Of a DNA stretch of 64,000 nt, positions 55,682 through 64,000 are shown piece after piece (the stretch's first letter is position 1; every line of letters begins with the position of its first letter). The notes under the pieces are model-generated. The model was not told where the DNA came from. It ran no database searches and was given only the letters and a program-made list of their open reading frames with translations. Location of the stretch: assembly GCF_000380645.1 (NCBI RefSeq), contig NZ_AQXZ01000012.1, forward strand, positions 1-64,000, in the 5' to 3' direction. Both the position numbers and the translations under genes were made by a program. Origin of the DNA: Smaragdicoccus niigatensis DSM 44881 = NBRC 103563 (GTDB taxonomy: Bacteria; Actinomycetota; Actinomycetes; Mycobacteriales; Mycobacteriaceae).

Positions 55682-56379
55682 AGGCAACCGTCAGCGCTAA
55701 CCGGACCGCTGCGAGTTCGTCGACCTCGTCGACGACCCGCGGCTCCCGGACCGCACGGTCGAGCCGTCGAACGACCGCGGCGACGCGTGCCTATGCACGG
55801 CGCGCACAGCGTGCCGGACAGCCCATCGAGGAAGCCGTCACCCGGGACCGTGCGGTCGCCGTGGCCAAGCGGGCGCCGTTCGTCGCCTCGATGATCGCGC
55901 TGCTCTCGGGTGGTCTGGTCGTGACCCTGTACCTCACGACCCGGGCTGCTGAGTCGACCTACGAGCTCACCGCTGCACAGGACACGAACCAGCGGCTGCA
56001 GGCCGAACTCGCCCAGCTTCAGCGTGACGTCGAGGCTGCCGAGTCGGCTCCCGAGCTCGCGGCCCGGGCTCGAACGATCGGAATGGTTCCGGCCGGCGAC
56101 CCCGCCCACCTCGTGGTGAACGCCGACGGATCGGTCAAGGTCGTGGGGGAGCCGAAGCCGGCCTCGGGCGCTCCGATGCCGAACATGAACACCCAGCGCG
56201 CCATCATCGCCACGGACAGCCGGGCGTCGTCTGATGAGTCGATCATCGAGTCGTCGTCATCCCCGTCCTTGTCGACGACGGCGACGGGCGGCACGCCGCA
56301 AACCGTCAATGCCGCGTCGGGGCAGCCTTCCGGGGAACAATTGACGACCGTGACTGCTAGTACTGAGTCCGAGAGGTAA
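55678..56379 (+). CDS. FtsL-like division protein (Rv2164c type)
   Basis: 233 residues. A basic Ser/Thr/Arg-rich N-terminus (about 1-65), a membrane segment ([20 protein letters not shown], about 68-88), then a short coiled coil ([20 protein letters not shown], about 100-120) and a Ser/Thr-rich extracellular tail. This topology and the position between rsmH and pbpB match mycobacterial FtsL. Probably joins the FtsQ-FtsB-FtsL complex. Long low-complexity ends are typical. Confidence 0.85.
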   Translation: MKATVSANRTAASSSTSSTTRGSRTARSSRRTTAATRAYARRAQRAGQPIEEAVTRDRAVAVAKRAPFVASMIALLSGGLVVTLYLTTRAAESTYELTAAQDTNQRLQAELAQLQRDVEAAESAPELAARARTIGMVPAGDPAHLVVNADGSVKVVGEPKPASGAPMPNMNTQRAIIATDSRASSDESIIESSSSPSLSTTATGGTPQTVNAASGQPSGEQLTTVTASTESER

Positions 56380-56383
56380 ACCA

Positions 56384-58294
56384 GTGACGATTGCTCCCGG
56401 TCGAGTACGGGGCCCTGGCCCCAAGCCGGCCGAGAGAAGGCGTAAGGGGCTGGCTCTAGACCACTCGTCTCGCCTGCGGTTCCGTGCGGGTCGCTTTATC
56501 CTGCTCCTTCTGTTGATCATCGCGACCGTTCAGTTGATGCGCATCCAGCTGATCTCGGCCTCGTCGATCTCGGCGGAATCGGGGCGCCAGCACACGGTGA
56601 AGCAGGTTCTCCCGGCCTTCCGAGGTCCGATCGTCGATCGCAACGGCAAGCCGCTCGCGTTCACGATGGAGGCGAAGAACCTCACCTTCCAGCCGATCGA
56701 AGTGCGCAAGCAGCTCGTCGAGGCCAAGAAGATGTACCCGGACCGGCCGGAGCCCGACGAGAAGCTCAAAGAGATCGCGAACTACATCAACTCCAAGCTC
56801 GGCGGGAAGGCTCCCGCCAGCGACCTCTTGGACATGATGCGCAGCGACAAGACGTTCGTGTACCTGGCCAAAGCCATCGACCCGACGATTGCGCGCGATA
56901 TCAACGACAAATACCCGAACGAGGTCGGCCTCGAGCGGCAGGATGTGCGCGTTTATCCCGGTGGCGCGCTCGCGGCGAACCTGGTCGGCTCGACCGGTTG
57001 GGATGGCCACGGAAACATCGGCCTCGAGTCGTTCATGGACGGAACGCTCGCCGGCGTGAACGGTTCGCAGACCTACGACCGCGGTTCCGATGGCGCGATC
57101 ATTCCCGGCAGTTGGCGCGACAAGAAGGACGCGATCAACGGCAGCACCGTCGAACTGACCATCGACTCCGACATCCAGTACTTCGTTCAGCAGCAGGTTC
57201 AGCTGGCGAAGGAGAAGTCGGGCGCGAAGAACGTCTCGGCGGTCGTTCTCGACAGCCTGACCGGTGAAGTCCTCGCGATGTCGAACAGCGACACGTTCAA
57301 CCCGGCCCAGGGCATCGTGTCGAGCCGCAACGCGCAGACCGGAAACATCTCGGTGACGAGCCCTTACGAGCCGGGATCGGTTAACAAGATCGTCACCGCC
57401 GCGGCGGCGATCGAATACGGCCTGACGACGCCGGACGAGGTGATCCCGGTGGACGGCAAGATCCAGATGTACCACGACGTCCAGGTCAGGGACGCCTGGG
57501 AGCACGGCGTCGACAATATGACGACCACCGGTATCTTCGGCAAGTCGTCGAACGTCGGCACTCTGATCCTCGCGAAGCGGGTCGGTGAAGACCGCTTTGC
57601 GGACATGCTCCAGCGGTTCGGGCTCGGTCAGCGCACCGAGGTCGGGCTGCCCGGCGAGAGTCCGGGCGACCTGGCTGCACATGACAGCTGGACGGGTGGT
57701 GCGTTCGCCAACCTCCCGATCGGCCAGGGTCTGTCGATGACGCTGCTGCAGATGACAGACATGTACCAGGCGATCGCAAACGACGGCGTTCGGATCCCGC
57801 CGCGGATTGTTCGCGCGACCACTGGCCCCGACGGAGCCCGCGTGCCGACTGACAAGCCGGAAGAGATTCCGGTCGTCAGCGCCAAGACGGCACAGACGGT
57901 GCGCGACATGTTCCGTGCGGTCGTGCAGGCCGACCCGATGGGCTACCAGGCGGGAACCGGTTACAGTGCGGCGATCGAGGGCTACCAGATCAGCGGCAAG
58001 TCGGGTACGGCCCAGCAGATCGATGTGGCGAACAGCCGTTACTTCACGGACCTCGACCATCAGTGGATCACCTTCGCGGGCATCGCGCCGGCCGATCATC
58101 CGCGCTTTGTCATCGGCATGATGATGGACGGCCCGAAGCGCGCATCCGACGGCACCTCTCACCAGACCGCCGGTCCGCTGTTCCACGCCATCGCCTCGTG
58201 GTTGCTGCAGCGGGAGAACGTCCCGCTGTCGAAGGACCCCGGTAAGCCGCTCGTGCTCGAGGCGGACAAGCCTCGACTGGACAGCACACCGTAA
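56384..58294 (+). CDS. pbpB: Septal penicillin-binding protein (FtsI, class B)
   Basis: 636 residues. Short cytosolic tail, one membrane anchor (FILLLLLIIATVQLMRIQLI, about 45-65), dimerisation domain, then transpeptidase with SVNK (SxxK; in SPYEPGSVNKIVTA), SSN-type motif GKSSNVGT, and KSG in GKSGTAQQ. Cross-links septal peptidoglycan. GTG start at 56384, 4 bp after the FtsL-like stop. Confidence 0.95.
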   Translation: MTIAPGRVRGPGPKPAERRRKGLALDHSSRLRFRAGRFILLLLLIIATVQLMRIQLISASSISAESGRQHTVKQVLPAFRGPIVDRNGKPLAFTMEAKNLTFQPIEVRKQLVEAKKMYPDRPEPDEKLKEIANYINSKLGGKAPASDLLDMMRSDKTFVYLAKAIDPTIARDINDKYPNEVGLERQDVRVYPGGALAANLVGSTGWDGHGNIGLESFMDGTLAGVNGSQTYDRGSDGAIIPGSWRDKKDAINGSTVELTIDSDIQYFVQQQVQLAKEKSGAKNVSAVVLDSLTGEVLAMSNSDTFNPAQGIVSSRNAQTGNISVTSPYEPGSVNKIVTAAAAIEYGLTTPDEVIPVDGKIQMYHDVQVRDAWEHGVDNMTTTGIFGKSSNVGTLILAKRVGEDRFADMLQRFGLGQRTEVGLPGESPGDLAAHDSWTGGAFANLPIGQGLSMTLLQMTDMYQAIANDGVRIPPRIVRATTGPDGARVPTDKPEEIPVVSAKTAQTVRDMFRAVVQADPMGYQAGTGYSAAIEGYQISGKSGTAQQIDVANSRYFTDLDHQWITFAGIAPADHPRFVIGMMMDGPKRASDGTSHQTAGPLFHAIASWLLQRENVPLSKDPGKPLVLEADKPRLDSTP

Positions 58295-58398
58295 GTGCGG
58301 TTCTAACCACAAAGTTCGCGGCTCGTTCTCGGGTAACGTGATTCGCGGCTCTCGCCCGCTCGGCGAGGCTCGTACACGAGCTTTGAGGAGGGAATCAG

Positions 58399-59928
58399 GT
58401 GTCGACGACCCCCTCGAATTTGCGGCCTCGCGGCCTCGACCCAGTGCCGCTGCAGCGCCTGGCCGAGCTGTCCGGCGCGCAGGTTCGCGGTTCATCCGAG
58501 TTGGCGGTCAGCGGGATCGATCTCCGCGCTCAGCGAATCGAAGCCGGTGACCTGTTCGCCGCTCTTCCGGGTGCGAGAGCTCATGGTGCGCAATTCGCCG
58601 ACCAGGCGCTCGAACGCGGAGCGGTCGCGGTCCTGACCGATCCGGCGGGAGCCAAGCTCATCGGGAACGGTGTGCCACTTCTCATCGTCGACAATCCGCG
58701 GTCAGTCCTCGGCGATGTGGCGGCCGAGATCTACGGTCGACCGTCCGAGAGGCTGCAGGTCCTCGGCATCACGGGTACCTCGGGCAAGACGACAACGTCG
58801 TACATGATCGAGGCCGGACTGCGTGCGGCCGGACGGACCGTGGGACTCATCGGCACGGTGGAGACGCGGTTCGAGGGCGACCGCCTTCCGGCGTCCCTGA
58901 CCACGCCCGAAGCGCCGGAACTGCACGCGATCTTCGCCTCGATGCTCGAACGGGGTGGTGACACCGTCGTCATGGAGGTCTCGTCCCACGCGCTCGAACT
59001 CGGCCGGGTTGCGGGTACACATTTCGCGGTTGGCGGATTCACGAACCTCTCGCACGATCATCTCGACTTCCACGAGACGTTCGAGGACTACTTCGCGGCC
59101 AAGGCCCGACTATTCGACCCGAACTCTCCGACGCACGCCGCGACGTCCGTCGTCTGCATCGACGACGAATGGGGCGAGCGGATGGCGACGATTCCGGCGG
59201 ATCGCGTCACCGTCTCGACGACCGGTGCCGCGGACTGGACCGCGAGCGCCGTCACGACGACGCCGGATGGCCGACAGAACTTCACGATCACCGGCCCGAC
59301 CGGCAGCTATGCCGCCACGATCGGCCTGCCGGGGCACTACAACATCGCGAACGCGTTGCTCGCGACGGTGGTCTGCGCGCAAGCCGGGGTCGATATTCAA
59401 GCGGCGCTCAGCGGCATCGCCGACGTTGCCGTGCCCGGTCGCGTCGAGCGCGTCGATCGAGGCCAGGACTTCCTGGCCGTCGTCGACTATGCGCACAAGC
59501 CGGCGGCTCTCGAGGCCGTCATCGACACGCTTCGCGACCACACCAGCGGCCGCATCGCGGTGGTCGTCGGCGCCGGTGGCGATCGTGATGCCGCCAAGCG
59601 CCCGGTCATGGGTGAGGTCGGTGCGCGGACTGCGGAATTGCTCGTCATCACCGACGACAATCCGCGTTCGGAGGACGCCTCCGCGATCCGCGCATCGGTG
59701 TACGAGGGCGCAATTGCGGCCGAACCGAAGCTCGCGCAGATCGAGGAGATCGGTGATCGAGCCGAGGCCATCGAGTTCGCCGTGGCCTGGGCACGGCCCG
59801 GCGACGTGGTTCTCGTTGCAGGTAAGGGCCATGAAGCGGGTCAGGAGATCAACGGCGTGAAGTACCCCTTCGATGACCGCGAAGTTCTCGGGTCGGCAAT
59901 TGAACGCAAGCTTGGAGGTAAGGCGTGA
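58399..59928 (+). CDS. murE: UDP-N-acetylmuramoyl-tripeptide synthetase (meso-DAP adding)
   Basis: 509 residues from GTG 58399, AGGAGG upstream. ATP motif GITGTSGKTTTSYMIEAG (about 120), substrate region LTTPEAPELHAIF, carbamylated-Lys region, and DDNPRSEDASAIR (about 418; DNPR recognises meso-diaminopimelate). 104 bp separate it from pbpB; no terminator was found there. The product is UDP-MurNAc-tripeptide. Confidence 0.96.
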   Translation: MSTTPSNLRPRGLDPVPLQRLAELSGAQVRGSSELAVSGIDLRAQRIEAGDLFAALPGARAHGAQFADQALERGAVAVLTDPAGAKLIGNGVPLLIVDNPRSVLGDVAAEIYGRPSERLQVLGITGTSGKTTTSYMIEAGLRAAGRTVGLIGTVETRFEGDRLPASLTTPEAPELHAIFASMLERGGDTVVMEVSSHALELGRVAGTHFAVGGFTNLSHDHLDFHETFEDYFAAKARLFDPNSPTHAATSVVCIDDEWGERMATIPADRVTVSTTGAADWTASAVTTTPDGRQNFTITGPTGSYAATIGLPGHYNIANALLATVVCAQAGVDIQAALSGIADVAVPGRVERVDRGQDFLAVVDYAHKPAALEAVIDTLRDHTSGRIAVVVGAGGDRDAAKRPVMGEVGARTAELLVITDDNPRSEDASAIRASVYEGAIAAEPKLAQIEEIGDRAEAIEFAVAWARPGDVVLVAGKGHEAGQEINGVKYPFDDREVLGSAIERKLGGKA

Positions 59929-61418
59929 TCCCGCTGTCCCTGGCCGAAATCGCCGAGATCACCGGCGGCCGCCTCGTCGACGTGCCGGACCCGAACGTGA
60001 CCGTCACTGGCTCAGTCGAATTCGACTCGCGGAAGGTCACCGCGGGCGGGCTGTTCCTGGCGTTGCCGGGTGCGCGCGTCGACGGACATGAGCATGCCCC
60101 GGGCGCTGTCGCGGCCGGTGCAGCCGCGGTACTGGCCGCCCGTCCGGTGGGCGTTCCGGCGATCGTGGTCGAGCCGTTGAAGACCGAAAGCGGCTCGTAC
60201 GTCCTCGAACACGACACCGACGGCTCGGGTGCCGCGGTCCTCGCGGCGCTGTCGAAGCTCGCGCGTGCCGTCGTCGATCGACTGGCCGCACAGGGACTCA
60301 CCGTTGTCGGAGTCACCGGATCCGCCGGCAAGACGTCGACCAAGGACCTGATCGCTTCGGTTCTCGAGCCGCTCGGCTCGGTCGTCGCGCCGCCAGGGTC
60401 CTTCAACAATGAACTCGGCCACCCCTGGACGGCCCTGCGCGCGGACGAGTCGACCAAGTTCCTCGTTCTCGAGATGTCCGCGCGCGGACCAGGGCACATC
60501 GCGGCGCTCGCGCGCACCGCGCCCCCGCGCATTGGCGTCGAGCTCAACGTCGGTACCGCCCATCTCGGTGAGTTCGGTTCCCGGGAGGGCATCGCGCAGG
60601 CGAAGGGCGAACTCGTCGAGGCGCTGCCGTCGGCGGCGGATGGGGGCGTTGCCGTCCTCAACATCGATGATCTCGCGGTCGCCGGGATGGCTTCCCGGAC
60701 GACGGCAAGGGTCGTCGGCGCGGGGCAGTCGGAGAACGCCGAAGTGCGGGCGGTCGACGTCTCGCTGGACGGGAACGCGTGCGCGAAATTCACGTTGGTG
60801 ACGCCCGCCGGGTCCGTTCCGGTGCAGTTGGCGGTGTCGGGTGAACATCAGGTCGGCAACGCGTTGTGTGCCGCCGCGGTCGCACTGGCGTGCGGTGCGA
60901 CGCCGCAGCAGGTTGCGGACGCGCTGGCCACCGCCGGGCCCAAGTCGGCGCACCGCATGGACGTCAAAACCCGCGCGGATGGCGTCACCGTGATCAACGA
61001 CTCATACAACGCGAACCCGGACTCGATGAAGGCCGCGTTGAAGGCACTCGTCACGATGAGCCGCGCGACCGAGCCGCGGCGCAAAACCTGGGCTGTACTG
61101 GGCGAAATGGCCGAACTCGGCGACGAATCGGTCGTCGAACACGACGCGATCGGGCGCTACGCGGTGCGGCTCGATGTCAACCGATTGATCGTTGTCGGAA
61201 CCGGTCGACCTGCCCACGCAATGCATCAGGGCGCCGTCATGGAGGGTTCCTGGGGTAACGAGTCGGTACTTGCTGAGAGTATTGACGATGCGATCGCACT
61301 GGTGCGTGCTGAAGTGGCACCGGGCGACGTCGTTTTGGTCAAGGCATCGAACTCGTTTGGTATGTGGGCGGTCGCCGAGGCTTTGCTGGCCGATGGCCAG
61401 CCGAGTTCCGGCGAGTAA
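59925..61418 (+). CDS. murF: UDP-N-acetylmuramoyl-tripeptide:D-Ala-D-Ala ligase
   Basis: 497 residues. P-loop GVTGSAGKTSTKDLIASV near 125-142, EMSARGPGHI near 181, and INDSYNANPDSMKAALKAL near 358 (Mur ligase signature) with the ADP-ribose region. GTGA overlap with murE. Adds D-Ala-D-Ala to the tripeptide. Confidence 0.96.
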   Translation: MIPLSLAEIAEITGGRLVDVPDPNVTVTGSVEFDSRKVTAGGLFLALPGARVDGHEHAPGAVAAGAAAVLAARPVGVPAIVVEPLKTESGSYVLEHDTDGSGAAVLAALSKLARAVVDRLAAQGLTVVGVTGSAGKTSTKDLIASVLEPLGSVVAPPGSFNNELGHPWTALRADESTKFLVLEMSARGPGHIAALARTAPPRIGVELNVGTAHLGEFGSREGIAQAKGELVEALPSAADGGVAVLNIDDLAVAGMASRTTARVVGAGQSENAEVRAVDVSLDGNACAKFTLVTPAGSVPVQLAVSGEHQVGNALCAAAVALACGATPQQVADALATAGPKSAHRMDVKTRADGVTVINDSYNANPDSMKAALKALVTMSRATEPRRKTWAVLGEMAELGDESVVEHDAIGRYAVRLDVNRLIVVGTGRPAHAMHQGAVMEGSWGNESVLAESIDDAIALVRAEVAPGDVVLVKASNSFGMWAVAEALLADGQPSSGE

Positions 61419-61433
61419 GACGGAGGAGCAGTA

Positions 61434-62513
61434 GTGCGGCAGATCCTGATCGCTGCGGGCATCGCGCTCGTTGTCTCAATCCTGTTGACCCCAGTTCTGA
61501 TTCGTTGGTTCAGTCGGCAGGGGTTCGGGCAGGAGATCCGAACCGAAGGTCCGGAGAGCCACAAGAAGAAGCGCGGCACGCCCACGATGGGTGGTGTCGC
61601 GATCCTGGTGGGCATTTGGGCCGGTTACTGGGGCTCGCACCTCATCGGCATCTACTACCACGCAGAGGGGCCGACAGCGTCGGGCCTTCTCGTCCTGGGC
61701 TTGTGCACGTCCCTCGGTGTCGTCGGGTTCCTCGATGACTTCATCAAGATCCGCAAGCAGCGCAACCTCGGTCTGAACAAGACCGCGAAGCTCGTCGGTC
61801 AGTTCGTCGTGGCGATCCTGTTCGGAATCCTGGCCCTGCAGTTCCGCGACACCAGCGGCCTGACGCCGGGCAGCACGCACCTTTCGTACGTGCGTGACCT
61901 CGCCACCGTGTCGATGGGGACCTTGGTCTTCATCCTCTTCACGTACCTCGTGGTCAGCGCGTGGTCGAACGCGGTCAACCTCACCGACGGACTCGACGGC
62001 CTCGCCGCCGGTTCCATGGGATTCGCCCTGTTCGCCTACATCATCATCACGTTCTGGCAGTACCAGAACGCGTGTGAGACGGAGAAGGTGGCCGGCTGCT
62101 ACGACGTTCGCGACCCGCTGGATCTGGCACTGATCTGTGCCGCCGGCGTCGGTGGTTGCGTCGGCTTCCTGTGGTGGAACGCAGCACCCGCAAAGATCTT
62201 CATGGGTGACACCGGTTCCCTCGCGCTCGGTGGTCTGCTCGCCGGTCTCTCCATCACGACCCGGACCGAACTCGTCATGATCGTCATCGGCGCGCTCTTC
62301 GTGGCGGAGACCGCTTCGGTTGTCGTCCAAGTCGCGGCCTTCAAATCGAGTGGTAGACGCGTGTTCCGAATGGCCCCGTTCCATCACCACTTCGAGCTGG
62401 GAGGATGGCCGGAAACCACGGTTATCATCAGGTTCTGGTTGCTGGCCGCGATTTCCGCGGCCTCGGGGCTCGGACTGTTCTACAGCGAGTACCTGGCTCA
62501 GGTCGGGAACTAA
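61434..62513 (+). CDS. mraY: Phospho-MurNAc-pentapeptide translocase
   Basis: 359 residues, about ten membrane segments. [16 protein letters not shown] near 100 (catalytic DDxxD), [16 protein letters not shown] near 180, and [14 protein letters not shown] near 317 (HHH motif). Makes lipid I from undecaprenyl phosphate and UDP-MurNAc-pentapeptide. GTG start at 61434 follows GGAGGAG by 5 nt. Confidence 0.96.
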   Translation: MRQILIAAGIALVVSILLTPVLIRWFSRQGFGQEIRTEGPESHKKKRGTPTMGGVAILVGIWAGYWGSHLIGIYYHAEGPTASGLLVLGLCTSLGVVGFLDDFIKIRKQRNLGLNKTAKLVGQFVVAILFGILALQFRDTSGLTPGSTHLSYVRDLATVSMGTLVFILFTYLVVSAWSNAVNLTDGLDGLAAGSMGFALFAYIIITFWQYQNACETEKVAGCYDVRDPLDLALICAAGVGGCVGFLWWNAAPAKIFMGDTGSLALGGLLAGLSITTRTELVMIVIGALFVAETASVVVQVAAFKSSGRRVFRMAPFHHHFELGGWPETTVIIRFWLLAAISAASGLGLFYSEYLAQVGN

Positions 62514-62519
62514 CCGCTC

Positions 62520-63920
62520 ATGGAACTGTCTTCGCTCGCCGGCACCAAAGTCCTCGTCGCGGGTTGGAAGACCACTGGTCGTTCCGTCGTCGACCCACTG
62601 CAGCAACTCGGCGCGACCGTCGTCGCCGCGGACGGAAATCCGGCCGCGCTCGACGATGCCCGGGCCAGCGGCGTTGAGGGTGTTCACCCCGACGACGCGA
62701 TCCCGTCGATCGCGGACTACGCCCTCGTCATCACGAGCCCCGGATGGCGTCCCAACGCGCCGCTGTTCGTCGCCGCAGAGGCTGCGGGTGTTCCGGTGTG
62801 GGGTGACGTCGAATTCGCGTGGCGCGTCGATCAGGCGCAGATGTACGGACCGACGCGGACATGGCTCGTGGTCACCGGGACGAATGGCAAGACGACCACG
62901 ACGTCGATGCTTGAAACCGTCCTGACCACTGCCGGCCTGGGCGCCGTCGCGTGCGGAAACATCGGTCTGCCGATTCTCGACGCGCTGCGCCAGCCCGAGA
63001 TCCGGGTTCTGGCGGTCGAACTGTCGTCGTTCCAGCTGTTCTGGGCACCGTCGGTGCACCCGGAAGCGGGCGCGGTCCTCAATATCGCCGAGGACCACCT
63101 GGACTGGCACGGAAGCATGCAGCACTACATCGACGCCAAGACGCGCGCACTTTCGGGACGCGTCGGTGTGCTCGGCCTCGACGACGCCGAGGCCGCCAAG
63201 CTCGTCCGGATTTCGCCCGCGCAGCAGACGGTCGGCTTTCGTCTCGACGAGCCGGGTTCGGGGGAGCTTGGCATCGTCGACGGGCAGCTCGTCGACCGTG
63301 CGTTCTCCGACGGAGCCATCCTCGTCGACGTCGCCGATCTCGCGCAGCGCGGTCGTGCGGGACTCCTCAACGCGCTTGCCGCGTCGGCGCTCGCGCGCGC
63401 GGCCGGAGTACCTGCCGCGGACATCGGAGCTGGTCTGCGCGCGTTCGAAATCGGTGCGCACCGAGGCACGGTGGTCGCGACGATCGATGGGATCGATTAC
63501 ATCGACGATTCGAAGGCGACAAACCCGCACGCTGCCCGAATCGCCCTTTTGTCGCATGAACACGTCGTCTGGGTCGCCGGTGGACAGCTCAAAGGCGCAT
63601 CGATCGATGAACTCATCATCGAGACTGGTCAGCGCCTACGCGGGGCGGTTCTGCTCGGCCAGGACGCGCAACTCATCGTCGACGCATTGGCGCGACACGC
63701 GCCCGAGGTACCCGTGGTCGTCGTCGGTTCAAGGGACGATGCTTCCGTGAAGTCCGCCGATGCACTGATGCAAGAAGCGGTTTCGCACGCGAAGCGCATG
63801 GCTGCGCCGGGCGATGTGGTGCTGTTGGCGCCCGCGGCCGCGTCGTTGGACATGTTCACCTCGTATGGGCATCGGGGAGACAGCTTCGCGGAGGCAGCGA
63901 GACTACTCGGGGAGGCGTGA
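62520..63920 (+). CDS. murD: UDP-N-acetylmuramoyl-L-alanine:D-glutamate ligase
   Basis: 466 residues. N-terminal Rossmann part (KVLVAGWKTTGRSVVDPLQQ), VTGTNGKTTTTSMLETVL (about 118), GNIGLPILDALRQPEIRVLAV, and YIDDSKATNPHAARIAL (about 326; D-Glu site). Start ATG 62520, 6 bp after mraY. Adds D-glutamate to UDP-MurNAc-L-Ala. Confidence 0.96.
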   Translation: MELSSLAGTKVLVAGWKTTGRSVVDPLQQLGATVVAADGNPAALDDARASGVEGVHPDDAIPSIADYALVITSPGWRPNAPLFVAAEAAGVPVWGDVEFAWRVDQAQMYGPTRTWLVVTGTNGKTTTTSMLETVLTTAGLGAVACGNIGLPILDALRQPEIRVLAVELSSFQLFWAPSVHPEAGAVLNIAEDHLDWHGSMQHYIDAKTRALSGRVGVLGLDDAEAAKLVRISPAQQTVGFRLDEPGSGELGIVDGQLVDRAFSDGAILVDVADLAQRGRAGLLNALAASALARAAGVPAADIGAGLRAFEIGAHRGTVVATIDGIDYIDDSKATNPHAARIALLSHEHVVWVAGGQLKGASIDELIIETGQRLRGAVLLGQDAQLIVDALARHAPEVPVVVVGSRDDASVKSADALMQEAVSHAKRMAAPGDVVLLAPAAASLDMFTSYGHRGDSFAEAARLLGEA

Positions 63921-64000
63921 GCGTGACGATCGCCGAACCGACCGCTCGTCGACAGTCGGAGCGATCAAGTCGGGCTCGCACCCGTTTCGGAATGTGGCTC
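63917..64000 (+). CDS. ftsW: FtsW-like lipid II polymerase, 5' part (cut by window end)
   Basis: GTG 63917 overlaps the murD stop (GTGA); a second GTG lies at 63923. Only about 28 residues are visible: a basic, Arg-rich cytosolic N-terminus (TARRQSERSSRARTRFGMWL), like mycobacterial FtsW before its first membrane helix. Assignment rests on gene order in the dcw cluster. Confidence 0.75.
   Translation, partial: MSVTIAEPTARRQSERSSRARTRFGMWL

Overview
The window is high-GC actinobacterial DNA from a mycolic-acid bacterium of the order Mycobacteriales. It most resembles the Rhodococcus / Gordonia / Williamsia side of that order, though the genus cannot be fixed from sequence alone. The evidence is many GTG starts, ATGA/GTGA stop-start overlaps, and gene blocks that match Mycobacterium tuberculosis in order: lipoprotein-DUF4439-nusA-ylxR-infB-rbfA-nrnA-dinF; pptH-pptT-truB; qcrB-qcrA-qcrC-ctaE-trpD-exonuclease-pimB'-...-aroG-pknL-mptA-ids-lppM-...-mraZ-rsmH-pbpB-murE-murF-mraY-murD-ftsW. 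No rRNA, tRNA or CRISPR array was seen.

Layout. (1) 1-9 kb, accessory: the 5' part of an IS30-type transposase, ilvD, an acyl-CoA dehydrogenase-like gene, a flavin monooxygenase divergent from an unusual GntR/TetR two-headed regulator with palindromic operators, an alpha/beta hydrolase, a DMT exporter, and a lipoprotein/DUF4439 ferritin-like pair. (2) 9-19 kb: transcription/translation operon nusA-ylxR-infB-DUF503-rbfA-nrnA-MATE-pptH-pptT-truB, tightly coupled; rimP is missing from its usual place before nusA. (3) 19-21 kb: a deleted GH16 glycosidase pseudogene and an RHH-regulator/DUF4097 pair with a large operator. (4) 21-25.5 kb: the respiratory bcc complex and oxidase subunit III. (5) 25.6-40.9 kb: trpD, DnaQ/GIY-YIG nuclease, DUF222-HNH nuclease, lipoprotein peptidase, PimB', two SRPBCC proteins, an ArsA-like ATPase that appears to start at CTG, a CxxC protein, a ROK kinase, an acyltransferase, an RNase, aroG, and pknL divergent from an Rv2175c-like regulator. 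(6) 41-52.3 kb: a split carotenoid locus (crtE-crtI-mptA-crtB and GNAT-crtO-cruF-lppM-GT2) physically interleaved with lipomannan/lipoarabinomannan genes, separated by metF. (7) 52.4-64 kb: HEPN protein, DUF3040 protein, a tandem intergenic repeat, and the division/cell-wall (dcw) cluster from mraZ into ftsW, cut by the window end.

How it works together: most of the right half builds the envelope (PIM/LM/LAM mannosylation, carotenoid pigments, peptidoglycan precursors and septal synthesis) under a Ser/Thr kinase, while the left half holds core expression machinery. The most interesting features are the carotenoid genes threaded through LM/LAM genes, two palindrome-rich autoregulatory regions, structured leaders before infB and rsmH, the CTG start, and the missing rimP.
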